Below are positions 1 through 8,234 of a stretch of 34,820 bases of DNA, piece after piece. Location: assembly GCA_964545415.1 (NCBI GenBank), contig CAZJFP010000013.1:1-34820 (forward strand). Reading direction: 5' to 3'. The stretch comes from CAJBLF01 sp964545415 (GTDB taxonomy: Bacteria > Patescibacteriota > Gracilibacteria > Absconditabacterales > Absconditicoccaceae). Positions within the stretch are counted from its first letter, which is position 1, and every line of letters starts with the position of its first letter. The notes below the pieces were generated by a model, which was given only the letters and a program-made list of their open reading frames with translations, was not told the origin of the DNA and searched no databases. A program made the position numbers and the translations under genes.

Positions 1-84
1 TACAGTAACAAAAATAAAGCCGCACTCTTATAGACATTTGTCGACAAAAATCAACAATTATTCCACTTCTTCATTAACAGAAAA

Positions 85-107
85 AGACCCCCTTACAGGG
101 GCCTCTT
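85..107 (-). terminator. Rho-independent terminator of the surface-protein gene
   Basis: Read on the minus strand, a short hairpin with a CCCC/GGGG core and flanking AGA/TCT pairs is followed by TTTTT. It lies about 60 bp past the stop codon of the large surface-protein gene and has the usual form of an intrinsic terminator. Confidence 0.7.
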
Positions 108-112
108 TCGTA

Positions 113-147
113 TCCGCTGACCCCGACGGATCGGGGCAAGGAGCGGA
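113..147 (-). other. Two-tier hairpin in the 3' UTR of the surface-protein gene
   Basis: TCCGCT at 113-118 pairs with AGCGGA at 142-147, and nested inside CCCCGA (121-126) pairs with TCGGGG (131-136) around a CGGA loop. It sits between the stop codon and the terminator. It may protect the mRNA 3' end; that role is inferred. Confidence 0.5.
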
Positions 148-168
148 CTATCTTACGATATAATCCAA

Positions 169-2991
169 TTACTTAGATACATTGTAAGTTTCAGTGATAA
201 CAGCTCCAGAAAGAGAATGATTATCTCTCTTGAGATATTTGAATGTAAGACTCTTTGCTGTGAGTGTATAATCTGCATCTGTTACTGTGTGTGCAGGATC
301 ATATAATTCAATAATACGCTCTGCTGTTGTATTATCCAACAATACACCACTTAAATCAAAAGTAACTGGTCCAGGAATTGTACCTCCTACACTAATAACG
401 TTACCGTTAATAGATTCAAGCAATCTACCAGTTCCAATCCAATCTATAAATGTAGAACCATCACGATTTGCAGTCATTTCAAATGTTCCTGAAATAAACT
501 GTACATCATAATTTGATGTGTTTCCAAATTGAACAGTTGTGTTTTTATCAACTTGTTCAGTAAATGCTATAGTTGGAAGAGAACTTGAGATTTGATATTC
601 AGTACCAACAATAGTAGTACTTGAAGTTGTTGTAGGTGTTGATGTTCCAGAGCGATGAATTACTATATCTGTAGTAGGAGCAGCAATAGAAAGTTTTACT
701 TTCGCACCAAGATTTGTAACTTCTCCATTTTTAAGAGTAACTCTTATAGTAAATGGAACAGAAGTATCTTTTATAAGTGATCTTGATAAATTAGCAAAAG
801 TATAATTTGTACCACTAAGATCAACTTCATCATTTTCAGTTGCTACTACAGTAGTTCCTTGCATAAGAGCAATTTGTGTTGCAAAACCAGTAAATCCAAC
901 AGTGCTTGTTACTTTAACTGATTTAAGTGTTTGGTTTTCAGAACTTGCTTTTATGTTAAAGTACAACATATCTGAAGTTGAACCTTCAAGAACTGTTTTG
1001 TTTGTAGGTATAGAAGTTGGTTTTGATACAGTAAACGTACCATTATTTACAGTAACAATATCACCAGGCTTCTTAAATGTTAAGCTAGTAATTGTATTTC
1101 CATTATCAGCATTTTTAACTTCTGTGACCCCAAATTCCATTTGATAATCTTTTCCTGTAGTTGCAGTAGATAATAAATTACCAACAACACGGATAATTGC
1201 AGAATCACCTTTATTTACCAAGAATCTATCTGCTGCTGCAGCAAATGTTGTTGATCCTGTAGTAATTTCATAATCTACACCATCAACATAAGCAGTAACT
1301 TTACCATCAACAAAACTAGCTAAATTTAATTGACCAGTCAGGAAGTTGATGTAAAATTTAGATACTTCAAACTCACTATTAGCAGATAGTTTAACATTAA
1401 GAAGTTCTACGCTGCTTGTTCCAGGAGCTACTGTAGTTGATCCTGTAGACATTTTTGTCAATGTCATATCTACCTTGCCTACATTAAGAGGAACGCCAGC
1501 ATCTGAAGTACTTCTCATTGCTTCGTTTGTATTTTTTTCGAAAGCAACTACATCATTTACAGCGATAGATCATGTAAGATTACCATTTGTTCCAATATAG
1601 ATACCATCAGCCTTAAGATAAATGGTTGCTGATTCTGAATTTAAACGATCAATATCAAGACCATTTACAACTAATTTTTCATTTTCAACTACTACGTTTC
1701 AAACAACTACATCATTGTAATATGCTTTAACGTTTGTAACTACTTTTGTAAAGTCTTCACCAGCATCCTTTGTGATAGTGAATCCATTAACATTTGCAGC
1801 CTTGTTTGGTGTAAGCTGAAGAGTAAATATTGTTTGTTGAAGATCTCCTGCTTTTATATTAAATCCTCCAACAATATCTGTAGTAATAACTCCAACAGCA
1901 TAAGAAGTTGTAAGAAGTGATCCAAGATCGAAAGGAAGACCTGCAGCAGTTCCGTTAACTACATTTACTGATTGAACAGCAAAATCGTGTCTGTTGTTTT
2001 CAGCACCAGAAAGGCTAACCAACACATCAAATGTCATAGATGATCCAGCCTTGAGTTCAAGAGCAGGAGTAAATCTAAGTGTAGCTGTATGTGTAGATGA
2101 GCTTATGTTTCTTTCGTTTGTAGCATCAACACCATTAAGAGAAAGTTTAATATTCTCTATATCACCATCATTACCAAGACCTGAATGTTTAATAACAACA
2201 GATGATACAGTTGAATCATTTTCTCCAGCAGTAATCTTAATTTTACCTATATTCTTGTCTACTGCATTTTTTGCTACATTTTGAGTAGACATAGAACCAA
2301 CAGCACTAACTGTTACAAATCCAGGAACAACTGGAGTTACATTTGCACACTCAGCTGGACAAGTATCCAATTCGAGTCAGCAAGCAACTACGTTTTCTGG
2401 TAATTCACAGATAGATGGAGTAGTATCAGCTCTCTGCATCATCAACATAACATATCCTCTTACTTCAAGCATAGAAGGATTGTCGATGTTATTCATGATA
2501 CCAGCGTCCTTAAGAGCAGCTAAGTGATCTGCATAGTATGGAGTACCTCCATTGTTTGCATCACCATAAAGAGCTCTAGAAAGAACTGTTCCAAATTCAG
2601 CTCTAGTAACGAGTCCATTTGGATTGAAGTTGTCGATTCCAACTCCCATAAGTCCCAATTGGCAAGCTTTAGTTACACCATTATCATATTGAGCATCTAA
2701 CTCTTCTGATACATCTGGGAAAGAACATTCTTTAGTTGTATCAGGAGTCTTTCCCAATACTTCGACAGCATAGTTAGCCATCATCTTAGCCATTGCTATT
2801 CTTGTCAAAGAACCATACATGTCTGCGTTATCAATAGAAGACATAGTAGTGATTCCATTATTGTATGCATAATCATATGCACCTTCTAATTCTTCGCTGT
2901 ATGTAGCAGCTCCAAGAGTTGCCACTGGTGCGAATGTTCCAACGATAGCTACAATAGCAGCCATAGAGAACAATTTCTTAAAATTTTTCAT
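169..2991 (-). CDS. SLH-domain surface (S-layer-like) protein, 940 aa
   Basis: This is probably an abundant secreted cell-surface protein. Under table 25 one frame runs from the ATG at 2991 to a TAA at 169. UGA codons at 2377, 1699 and 1570 encode Gly, for example VVAC-G-LELDTC. Residues 1-28 form a signal peptide (MKNFKKLFSMAAIVAIVGTF, then an Ala-rich cleavage region). Residues about 30-190 contain three SLH-like units; the middle one is clearest, with FPDV, the GLMGVG turn, FNPNGLVTRAEF and LSRAL. The remaining 700 residues are Thr/Ser/Val/Asn-rich beta repeats like those of surface-layer proteins, with almost no Cys or Trp. The frame stays open upstream of 2991, but the signal peptide fixes the start. 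No Shine-Dalgarno is visible. A hairpin-rich leader precedes it and a terminator follows. It is not established that it forms the S-layer. Confidence 0.88.
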
Positions 2992-3025
2992 GTGTGCGAA
3001 TAAAATACAATGTAAAAGTTTTGTT

Positions 3026-3133
3026 TTGGCTCACAGCCAACCCCTACAATCCTGCAGGGTGTCCATCTCACAGACGGACGATGTGACGTGTCTGCTTACA
3101 GCAAACACAAGAAGGTTCCGTGTCTCCACACGG
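3026..3133 (-). promoter_or_regulatory. Array of five hairpins in the leader of the surface-protein gene
   Basis: Five near-perfect stem-loops lie back to back just before the surface-protein ATG. Stems pair 3026-3031 with 3035-3040 (6 bp), 3042-3048 with 3053-3059 (7 bp), 3061-3068 with 3072-3079 (8 bp), 3088-3096 with 3100-3108 (9 bp) and 3118-3123 with 3128-3133 (6 bp). In the minus-strand RNA the loops alternate between triloops (GUG, GUG, GUA) and GGA tetraloops (GGAU, GGAG). A weaker stem (3155-3159 with 3165-3169) lies farther upstream. It matches no RNA family I recognise (not RNase P, tmRNA, SRP or 6S). A role in mRNA stability or translational control is likely, but is inferred. Confidence 0.6.
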
Positions 3134-3587
3134 TAACTTTCATTGACCTTAAGCATTTGAGTGACAAATACAAGACAATTTTGGACAGTCCACTGCGAAC
3201 AGCTAAAGCTAATCCATAACCGCTTTTTTGTAAAGTCCTTTTGCGGAAACGCCAAATCGTTCACGGGGGATGTTTTCCCTATGAAAAATATGAGTTCCTT
3301 TCCGAGACTTCCTTGCCTTTCTCAAACATTAAAGACCACATCTTTCTGATAGGGTATACGACAAATTGTCTATTTTGTGACAACCTTTTGTTAGCGCCTC
3401 TTGTACAAAAAATCGAGAAAACCCAGTTTTCCTTATATCTTCTACCTTCTACCTCGCATCAATAATTTATATACCGTTTTTTGTAAAAATATATATAATA
3501 TGTCTAGTGGGGGAGAGAAAGAGATCTTTTTATATTCTATCCTCCTTGTTTTTTTTATAATTACCCCATTCCCGTTTTTTTTGGTCA
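3134..3587. other. Non-coding region upstream of the surface-protein gene
   Basis: I see no convincing gene here, even with UGA as Gly. The minus frame of the surface protein stays open into it but has no family-like sequence. Several small inverted repeats occur, such as GCG-GAAA-CGC near 3243. The promoter of the surface-protein gene is probably in this stretch, but I cannot place it with confidence. Confidence 0.4.
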
Positions 3588-3660
3588 CGTCATTCCCGCG
3601 AAAGCGGGAATCCACCTTGCTATATAGCCAATTGGATTCCCGATCAGGTCGGGAATGACG
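3588..3660. repeat. Paired palindromic REP-like element
   Basis: Two unlike palindromes face each other: CGTCATTCCCGCGAAAGCGG-GAATCCA and TGGATTCCCGATCAGGTCGG-GAATGACG, separated by about 18 bp. The outer CGTCATTCCCG/CGGGAATGACG ends make the whole unit an inverted repeat. The same pair recurs at 4888-4954 (opposite orientation) and, split apart, at 7764-7790 and 8113-8140. Degenerate GGAATGACGTACACAC copies follow up to about 3720. Confidence 0.85.
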
Positions 3661-3771
3661 TACACACAAGAGAAGGGAATGATGTATGTACAAAAAAAAG
3701 GAATGACGTACACACAAGAATGAGGTATTGTGCAGAAATAAAGAAGAATCAGAGTCATTACGATCGACTTT

Positions 3772-3809
3772 TTAACATTTTTTTATCAAAAATGCTAATA
3801 AAATGTTAA
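3772..3809. repeat. Inverted repeat downstream of comEC
   Basis: TTAACATTTT at 3772-3781 is the exact complement of AAAATGTTAA at 3800-3809. It lies about 60 bp past the comEC stop codon. Neither strand has a good T-run after the stem, so it is only a possible transcription end. Confidence 0.4.
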
Positions 3810-3867
3810 GAAACCCCTGTCTAGAACTGTCAACTTGATATATTATGGTTATCAGTCTAGAGGAAAA

Positions 3868-5487
3868 TTATTGGCTATTTTTTGAGTTCGCACCTGTGTT
3901 TTTATTGCTTTTTATCCTTCGAAGGACAAACCATATCAAAAATCACACCAAAAAGAGATATTTCACCCATAATCCTGTCACCGAGATATAGAGTCCGTAT
4001 GTCGAAAGAAATTCAGAAATTTTGTAGATGTATTGTACCAATAACTTTTCGATCCACAGCAGTCGTTGTCGATCCAGCAAAGCATACGCATAGGTGCTCG
4101 CAAAGCCGTAAATCATCACAAAAGGCACGATCGGCAGTACCAAGAGATTACCTATGATACTCAGCAGATTCATCTGTCCCATAAAGAAGATGATGATCGG
4201 AAAGATCCCTATACTCGCTCAGATACTTGGTGAAATATAGGTTTTATAGATATACTGCAATCATTTTTGGAAGCGATTTATTTGTCATTTGGTCGTCTCA
4301 TCGTTTGAGCGTTTTATCGTATCGAAGTAGACAATTCCGATCAACGCGCTATATGACAATAAAAACCCGGTATCGTATGCCAAAAAATAGGGATTAATTA
4401 CCAGCATAACCAAAGCGCTTATCGACAACAATCTCCGGATATCGATTTCCCTTCCCCGAAAGAGCGCCACCATACTCAATCCTCCCATCAGCAAGGCACG
4501 AAATACACTCGAATCCATTCCACAGATCAAGCTATAGCCGGTGATAGTCACCAAGATGAGCCCGATTCTCACGTAAAAAGGAAGAAAAAATAGGACGCAT
4601 TGGAGAAACACGACAATCATCAAAATATTTCACCCACTGACCGCTATCAGATGCACCAATCCCGAATCGACGAACTGCTGATATTCCGCTTCCGGTATCT
4701 GCGATTTGTCCCCGATCAGCATTCATAATATCAATCCTGAGATTTTGTTTTCTCCATAGGCTTCTATGACTTTTTCCTGAATGGACTTTTTCATGGACTG
4801 AATGATTCAAACAGATGGATTGGACTGTGGTAACATCATTTCCGACTTCACACTCTCTCACGTCATTCCCGACTTCGCACTCTCTCACGTCATTCCCGAC
4901 CTGATCGGGAATCCAGTTTGCTTTGTATGGATTCCCGCTTTCGCGGGAATGACGTCAATACGGATGGAATTTTTCTCATAAATAGTCCCCTGCCGTCCCT
5001 TCATTTTGAGTCGTTTTGGGTAGTCGAAGCCTCAGGAAAAAAGAGGAACAGCAAATGTTCAGGTAGAGATTGTCCGGTAAGAAAATCAGTCTGAATGGAT
5101 ATTGTTTTGGATATTTCCGACTAGTCGAAGCTGGTCGCCTATGGCATACTCCTTTTCTGCATACAAAAGATATTCCTTTTTCTCGATCTCGAAAATATAT
5201 TTTCCCTGACTGGAGATATCGACTATCACTCCGGTTCCGATGAACGTTTTTCCACAGTCTTCGTTCCAGCTATAATACCTTCGTTCCTTGATTCCGAAAG
5301 CCGCTCCAGCCAAAATAAACGCACCAATTATGGAAAACACCATCTGTCTACTGAGCATTTTTTTGCCGCTTATGGACTGATATATTACTAGTCAAACCAT
5401 CACAAGCACCAGAGAAATACCCGCAAGCAGGATGTTTTGAAACACCGTAAAAAATAATATGAAAATGAGGAAAAATATGAGAAACAT
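3868..5487 (-). CDS. comEC: ComEC/Rec2-type DNA uptake channel, 539 aa
   Basis: ComEC forms the inner-membrane channel for single-stranded DNA during natural transformation. The gene needs about 13 UGA=Gly codons to be read through. After N-terminal membrane helices (residues 1-60), an OB-like soluble part (about 70-130) contains GTGVIVDISSQGKYIFEI. The Competence domain begins near residue 260 with LGMLIGDKSQIPEAEYQQF and HLIAVSGGNILMI, where the second Gly of SGGN is a UGA. SSVFRALLMGGLSMVAL and NPYFLAYDTGFLLSYSALIG follow, and LLVLPIVPFVMI is near the C-terminus. The metallo-beta-lactamase domain of longer ComEC proteins is absent. A palindromic repeat is inserted in frame (residues about 177-219). 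The ATG at 5487 is chosen because it opens the first hydrophobic segment; the frame closes at a TAA within the repeat upstream. Confidence 0.9.
4831..4957. repeat. REP-like palindromic element inserted in frame within comEC
   Basis: The segment holds the same facing pair of palindromes as 3588-3660, reversed (4888-4914 and 4928-4954), plus two tandem 27-bp units (GTCATTCCCGACTTCGCACT core). The length keeps frame, so it adds peptide such as VIPAKAGIH, FPIRSGMTGESAKS and GMTGESAKS to ComEC between the OB-like and channel domains. Confidence 0.85.
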
Positions 5488-5510
5488 AATAACAATAATG
5501 CTATAAAACT

Positions 5511-5696
5511 GTCCTCCTTTGTAAAGGAGGGGGTACCCTTTAGGGTGGAGGATTTATGGACTATTATACGATATTGTCCATAAACCCCTCTGTCCTTCGG
5601 ACTTCTCCCCTTACAAAGGGAGACAAAATTTTTTTCTTTTTTTCGGACTTCTCCCATTATCCTAAAGAACTTCCTTCGGTCGCAAAGGGAGACAAA
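5511..5696. repeat. Long imperfect hairpin element (MITE-like) plus partial copy
   Basis: About 50 bp beginning GTCCTCCTTTGTAAAGGAGG and ending GGATTTATGGAC is mirrored, imperfectly, by 5575-5624 (GTCCATAAACCCCTCTGTCC to CCTTACAAAGGGAGAC). A short AT-rich loop lies between them. A partial second copy (CGGACTTCTCCC to GGGAGACAAA) covers about 5644-5696 and runs into the 3' end of the DUF559 gene. On the minus strand the 5510-5519 end supplies an AAGGAGG motif about 25 nt before the comEC ATG, which is far for a ribosome binding site. Confidence 0.75.
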
Positions 5697-6063
5697 TAAC
5701 GAAGGCTCTTTCTTCTACTTGCGTCTGTAAATCTGTAATTACAGCATCCAATAGATAATCCACTTGATTATTGGTATATCTAATTATTTTTATTCCTAAT
5801 TTCTCTAAATATTGTGTCCTCATTTCATCCTCTTTGTATTTATATTCATGACTACGATCATCTATTTCTATACCCAACTTCAGTTCATGACAATAAAAAT
5901 CTAAAATATACCTTCCAATAGGTTTTTGCCTTAAAAACCTGTGTCATGTTCATTTTTTTCTCAATAATAAATTTCGTATTTTCCCTTCTTGTTTGGTCAT
6001 TGAATATTGATTTCTATTTTCTCTAGCAAAAACTTTATTATAGGGTCTATAATAAAATATCAT
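5662..6063 (-). CDS. DUF559 family endonuclease-like protein, 133 aa
   Basis: This is a small protein of the DUF559 family, which has a Vsr/PD-(D/E)XK nuclease-like fold. The sequence opens MIFYYRPYNKVFARENRNQY, followed by SMTKQEGKIRNLLLRKKG. The family core is QKPIGRYILDFYCHELKLGI, then EIDDRSHEYKY, then LEKLGIKIIRYTNNQV, matching the usual PIG-YIVDFYC, E-DG-SH and G--VIRFTN blocks. Two UGA codons encode Gly in KKG-T-GHRF. The last residues (CLPLRPKEVL, stop TAG) are read from a palindromic repeat that has merged with the 3' end. The exact substrate is unknown; such genes often behave as mobile or stand-alone nucleases. Confidence 0.85.
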
Positions 6064-6128
6064 GAAAAACATAAAAAGATAAAGTCATAGCTTTTTTTTA
6101 TTTCTGAATGAGGCCGAGATGGTGAAAT

Positions 6129-7067
6129 TTATTTTTTGATAATGAGTTTATTTATCTTATCCGCATATGGTATCGCCACAATAGGTTTTTCATAGAGCTT
6201 CAATGGAAGAAGAAAATGAAGTCTTGCTCAGACGCCGCCGTCAGCATAATAAAAAAGCGAAAGGGTTTCCTGCAACGAATGTTTCGTCCGATCGTACATC
6301 TCAAGACCAGAAATATATTTTTTTATACTACCAAAACAAAGTTTGTCATCATTCATATCGCAAGGAAAGAATATTTTTTTGTGATCCGGATAATTCTGAC
6401 AAAATTGAACGATCTTGTCGATATTGTATCTGTCCACCGACTGTTTGTTGATATTGATGAGAATATATTTTCATTTTGTATTCTGTATTTTGCATTCTAC
6501 ATTCATAATCGTTTCCTGTGCAAAATCCTCGTATAACACGGTTTCTGTATTGAATTTTTTGGCTATAGACAAGGAGTCTCTATCTCTGACAACGATCTTC
6601 TCCGCTTTGGGAAGCAACTGTCTATAGAGGATTTCTGTTCGTCATTTTTTGGATTTTCCGATACCTCCGAGCAACACGAATTGTCCTTTTCTGACACTGT
6701 AGTTAAATAATATAGGAAGATTCCAGCCATCGTGCGGGAATGGCCTTTCATCAGAAAGCACCTCTCCTCCGCCGAAAAATTTGAACGTCTTTTTGTATTT
6801 GCTGAGCCCCAGCATATTTACAAGATGAGTGATGAATTTGTATTTGTGCTGTTTGGCATATACCAGCTTGATAGAACTCAATTGTTTTTCCGTGAGCAAT
6901 CCTTGATAATTTTCCCGTATCCGATCTTCCATCCACGACTTATTTCCTACTTCGACGAAGAGCTTGGTGAGAGGATATTTTGCGAACAACCGTCTGGCTA
7001 CTCCAAAAAATAAGAGCTCGTCTCAGAAATTCCTGTATCCGTAATATCCTCTCAAATACCCTTCCAT
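6129..7067 (-). CDS. Polysaccharide pyruvyl transferase (CsaB-like), 312 aa
   Basis: The enzyme family transfers pyruvate from phosphoenolpyruvate to sugars of cell-wall or exopolysaccharides. Diagnostic segments, in order, are GYYGYRNFGDELLFFGVA (N-terminal, its Gly before DE a UGA), FGGGEVLSDERPFPHDGWN, FVLLGGIGKSKK, KIVVRDRDSLSIAKKF and a C-terminal DGGVGARLHFLLPLKLYEKP followed by PYADKINKL. Three UGAs encode Gly, including the one in GVGARLH, a conserved motif. In Bacillus, CsaB pyruvylates the secondary polymer that SLH domains bind, so it may serve the SLH protein encoded nearby; that link is inferred. No ribosome binding site is visible. The ATG at 7067 is chosen because it is just upstream of the conserved N-terminus. 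Confidence 0.85.
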
Positions 7068-7084
7068 ACTTAAATGCTTCGCAA

Positions 7085-7206
7085 ATTAATAATTAAAAAT
7101 TAAGAATGAATAATGTATGAGTTGTTTATATTATTAGCTATCGTATTCTACAATAGTCCATTGAAGCAAATTCCAACATTATTCATTTTTCATCATTCAT
7201 TATTCA
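7085..7206. repeat. AT-rich hairpin repeat, family A, copy 1
   Basis: A core of about 60 bp is flanked by AATGAATAATG/CATTATTCATT arms. The core resembles the copy at 28697-28828 and, more distantly, those at 12006-12135 and 30941-31070. The right arm contains the stop codon of the minus-strand four-helix-bundle gene. Confidence 0.6.
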
Positions 7207-7586
7207 TTGTCTTTTGCTTCTGTCTTTTTCTTCTCCGCCGTATTGATGCTCTTTACGAATGCCATGAGCATCTTGGTAACGTGTCGTGTCATATCATAAA
7301 AGCTCTTGAATTCCTCCTGCGTGATGCAGCCTAACTCTAGCAACAGATACAACATCGATCTCATCTGGCTAGTTCCTCATTTTGCTGAAAGGAATGCTTC
7401 TTTGATAGCTTTATTGTTTCTATTTTCAAACCCTTCTGCGATTTGATTCATAATGCTGATTCCTGTTTTTGTCATAGAATCCTTGAGTCCGTATTCTTTA
7501 CAATTCTTGCAGGAGTCGTATAATTTTAAGGTAAGCTCCTTGGCTTTTTGCCGAGCGATAAGGTCTTCGAATTTTTCTATTTTCAT
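7200..7586 (-). CDS. Four-helix-bundle protein (23S rRNA IVP/Avd-like), 128 aa
   Basis: This belongs to the family found in 23S rRNA intervening sequences, whose members also include the Avd accessory proteins of diversity-generating retroelements. It opens MKIEKFEDLIARQKAKELTL and has the conserved SIMNQIAEGFENRNNKAIKE helix. Continuing through a UGA at 7377, it has AK-G-TSQMRSMLYLLLELG followed by CITQEEFKSFYDM, equal to the family's GS-xEv-sllyLa-dLGyi block with UGA as the Gly. It ends TEAKDNE at a TAA lying in an AT-rich repeat. No reverse transcriptase or rRNA gene is nearby, so its function here is unknown. Confidence 0.87.
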
Positions 7587-7763
7587 GATAATAAGATACT
7601 AATAAAATAAAAATAATATTTAGCAGAAAGCTTTGAGCTACAAGCATCAAGCTGCATTATAACGCTTAAGCTTTAACCGCCTTAATAAAACCATTAAGAT
7701 TTTGTGTATTTCTATAATTTCATTCCTCCGTGTCCATATCATTCCCGTTTCTTTTTATGGTCA

Positions 7764-7790
7764 CGTCATTCCCGCGAAAGCGGGAATCCA
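7764..7790. repeat. Left half of a REP-like pair flanking the GIY-YIG gene
   Basis: CGTCATTCCCGCGAAAGCGG-GAATCCA is identical to the left half of the element at 3588 and is followed by the same CTTGCTA. It lies 5 bp past the stop of the GIY-YIG gene. Confidence 0.85.
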
Positions 7791-7795
7791 TCTTG

Positions 7796-8080
7796 CTACG
7801 GTGACTCATGATACAAATCCTTCCATTCAGGATTATATTTTTCTATAAGTTCTATTTTCCATTTTCTGTTTCGTTGTTTCATTTGTTTTTCTCTTCTGAT
7901 AGCATCCAGTATCGATCAATGTTTTTCATAATATACTAGAGTTTTTACGTGATATGTTTTTGTAAATCCCTTATTCCACTCTTCTTTATGTTCATACGTC
8001 CTTCTACCAATATTATTAGTCACTCCTATATACAGTGTTCCGTTTTTTTTACTCGCTAGTATATAGACAAAAGAATCCAT
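7796..8080 (-). CDS. GIY-YIG endonuclease-like protein, 94 aa
   Basis: This small stand-alone GIY-YIG domain protein resembles the UPF0213/UvrC-N group. The motif is split as FVYILASKKNGTLYIGVTNN (the GIY and YIG equivalents are VYI and YIG), then the catalytic-type Arg in GRRTYEHK. KTYHVKTLVYYEKH-G-SI (UGA=Gly), AIRREKQMKQRNRKWKIELI and EKYNPEWKDLYHESP follow. Length and order match the family. The gene is easily missed because a UGA splits it. It lies between two opposing halves of a palindromic repeat, with the stop codon (TAG) 5 bp from the left half. Nuclease activity and target are not known. Confidence 0.88.
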
Positions 8081-8112
8081 ATAACATTATTAGGGAATAA
8101 AGTTGTTTAGTG

Positions 8113-8210
8113 TAGATTCCCGATCAGGTCGGGAATGACGTAAGAGACGGTTCGGGAATGACGTAAGAGACGGTTCGGGAATGACGTAAGAGACGGTTCG
8201 GGAATGACGT
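8113..8210. repeat. Right REP-like half with 23-bp tandem repeats
   Basis: GATTCCCGATCAGGTCGG-GAATGACG, the usual right half of the paired element, is at 8115-8140. It grades into 3.6 tandem copies of a 23-bp unit (TCGGGAATGACGTAAGAGAC-GGT) over 8129-8210, which look like slippage-amplified repeat ends. Confidence 0.85.
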
Positions 8211-8234
8211 GGTGTAGTATATCTAATCCGTCTT

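Noticed and set aside
3026..3133. Known structured RNA (RNase P, tmRNA, SRP, 6S)
   Set aside because: None of the conserved sequence blocks of these RNAs could be found on either strand.
3031..3264. Open frame upstream of the surface protein, in the same frame when UGA is Gly
   Set aside because: It overlaps the tiled hairpins, has no family-like sequence, and the signal peptide at the ATG at 2991 marks the true start.
7113..7334. Plus-strand 73-aa frame
   Set aside because: It is antisense to the four-helix-bundle gene and overlaps an AT-rich repeat; it has no family-like content.
7200..7586. Diversity-generating retroelement suggested by an Avd-like protein
   Set aside because: No reverse transcriptase, template repeat or variable repeat pair is visible nearby; the protein family has many non-DGR members.
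8113..8210. Iterons or a replication origin in the 23-bp tandem repeats
   Set aside because: The unit is derived from the end of the palindromic repeat and there is no DnaA-box cluster or replication gene, so slippage is the simpler explanation.
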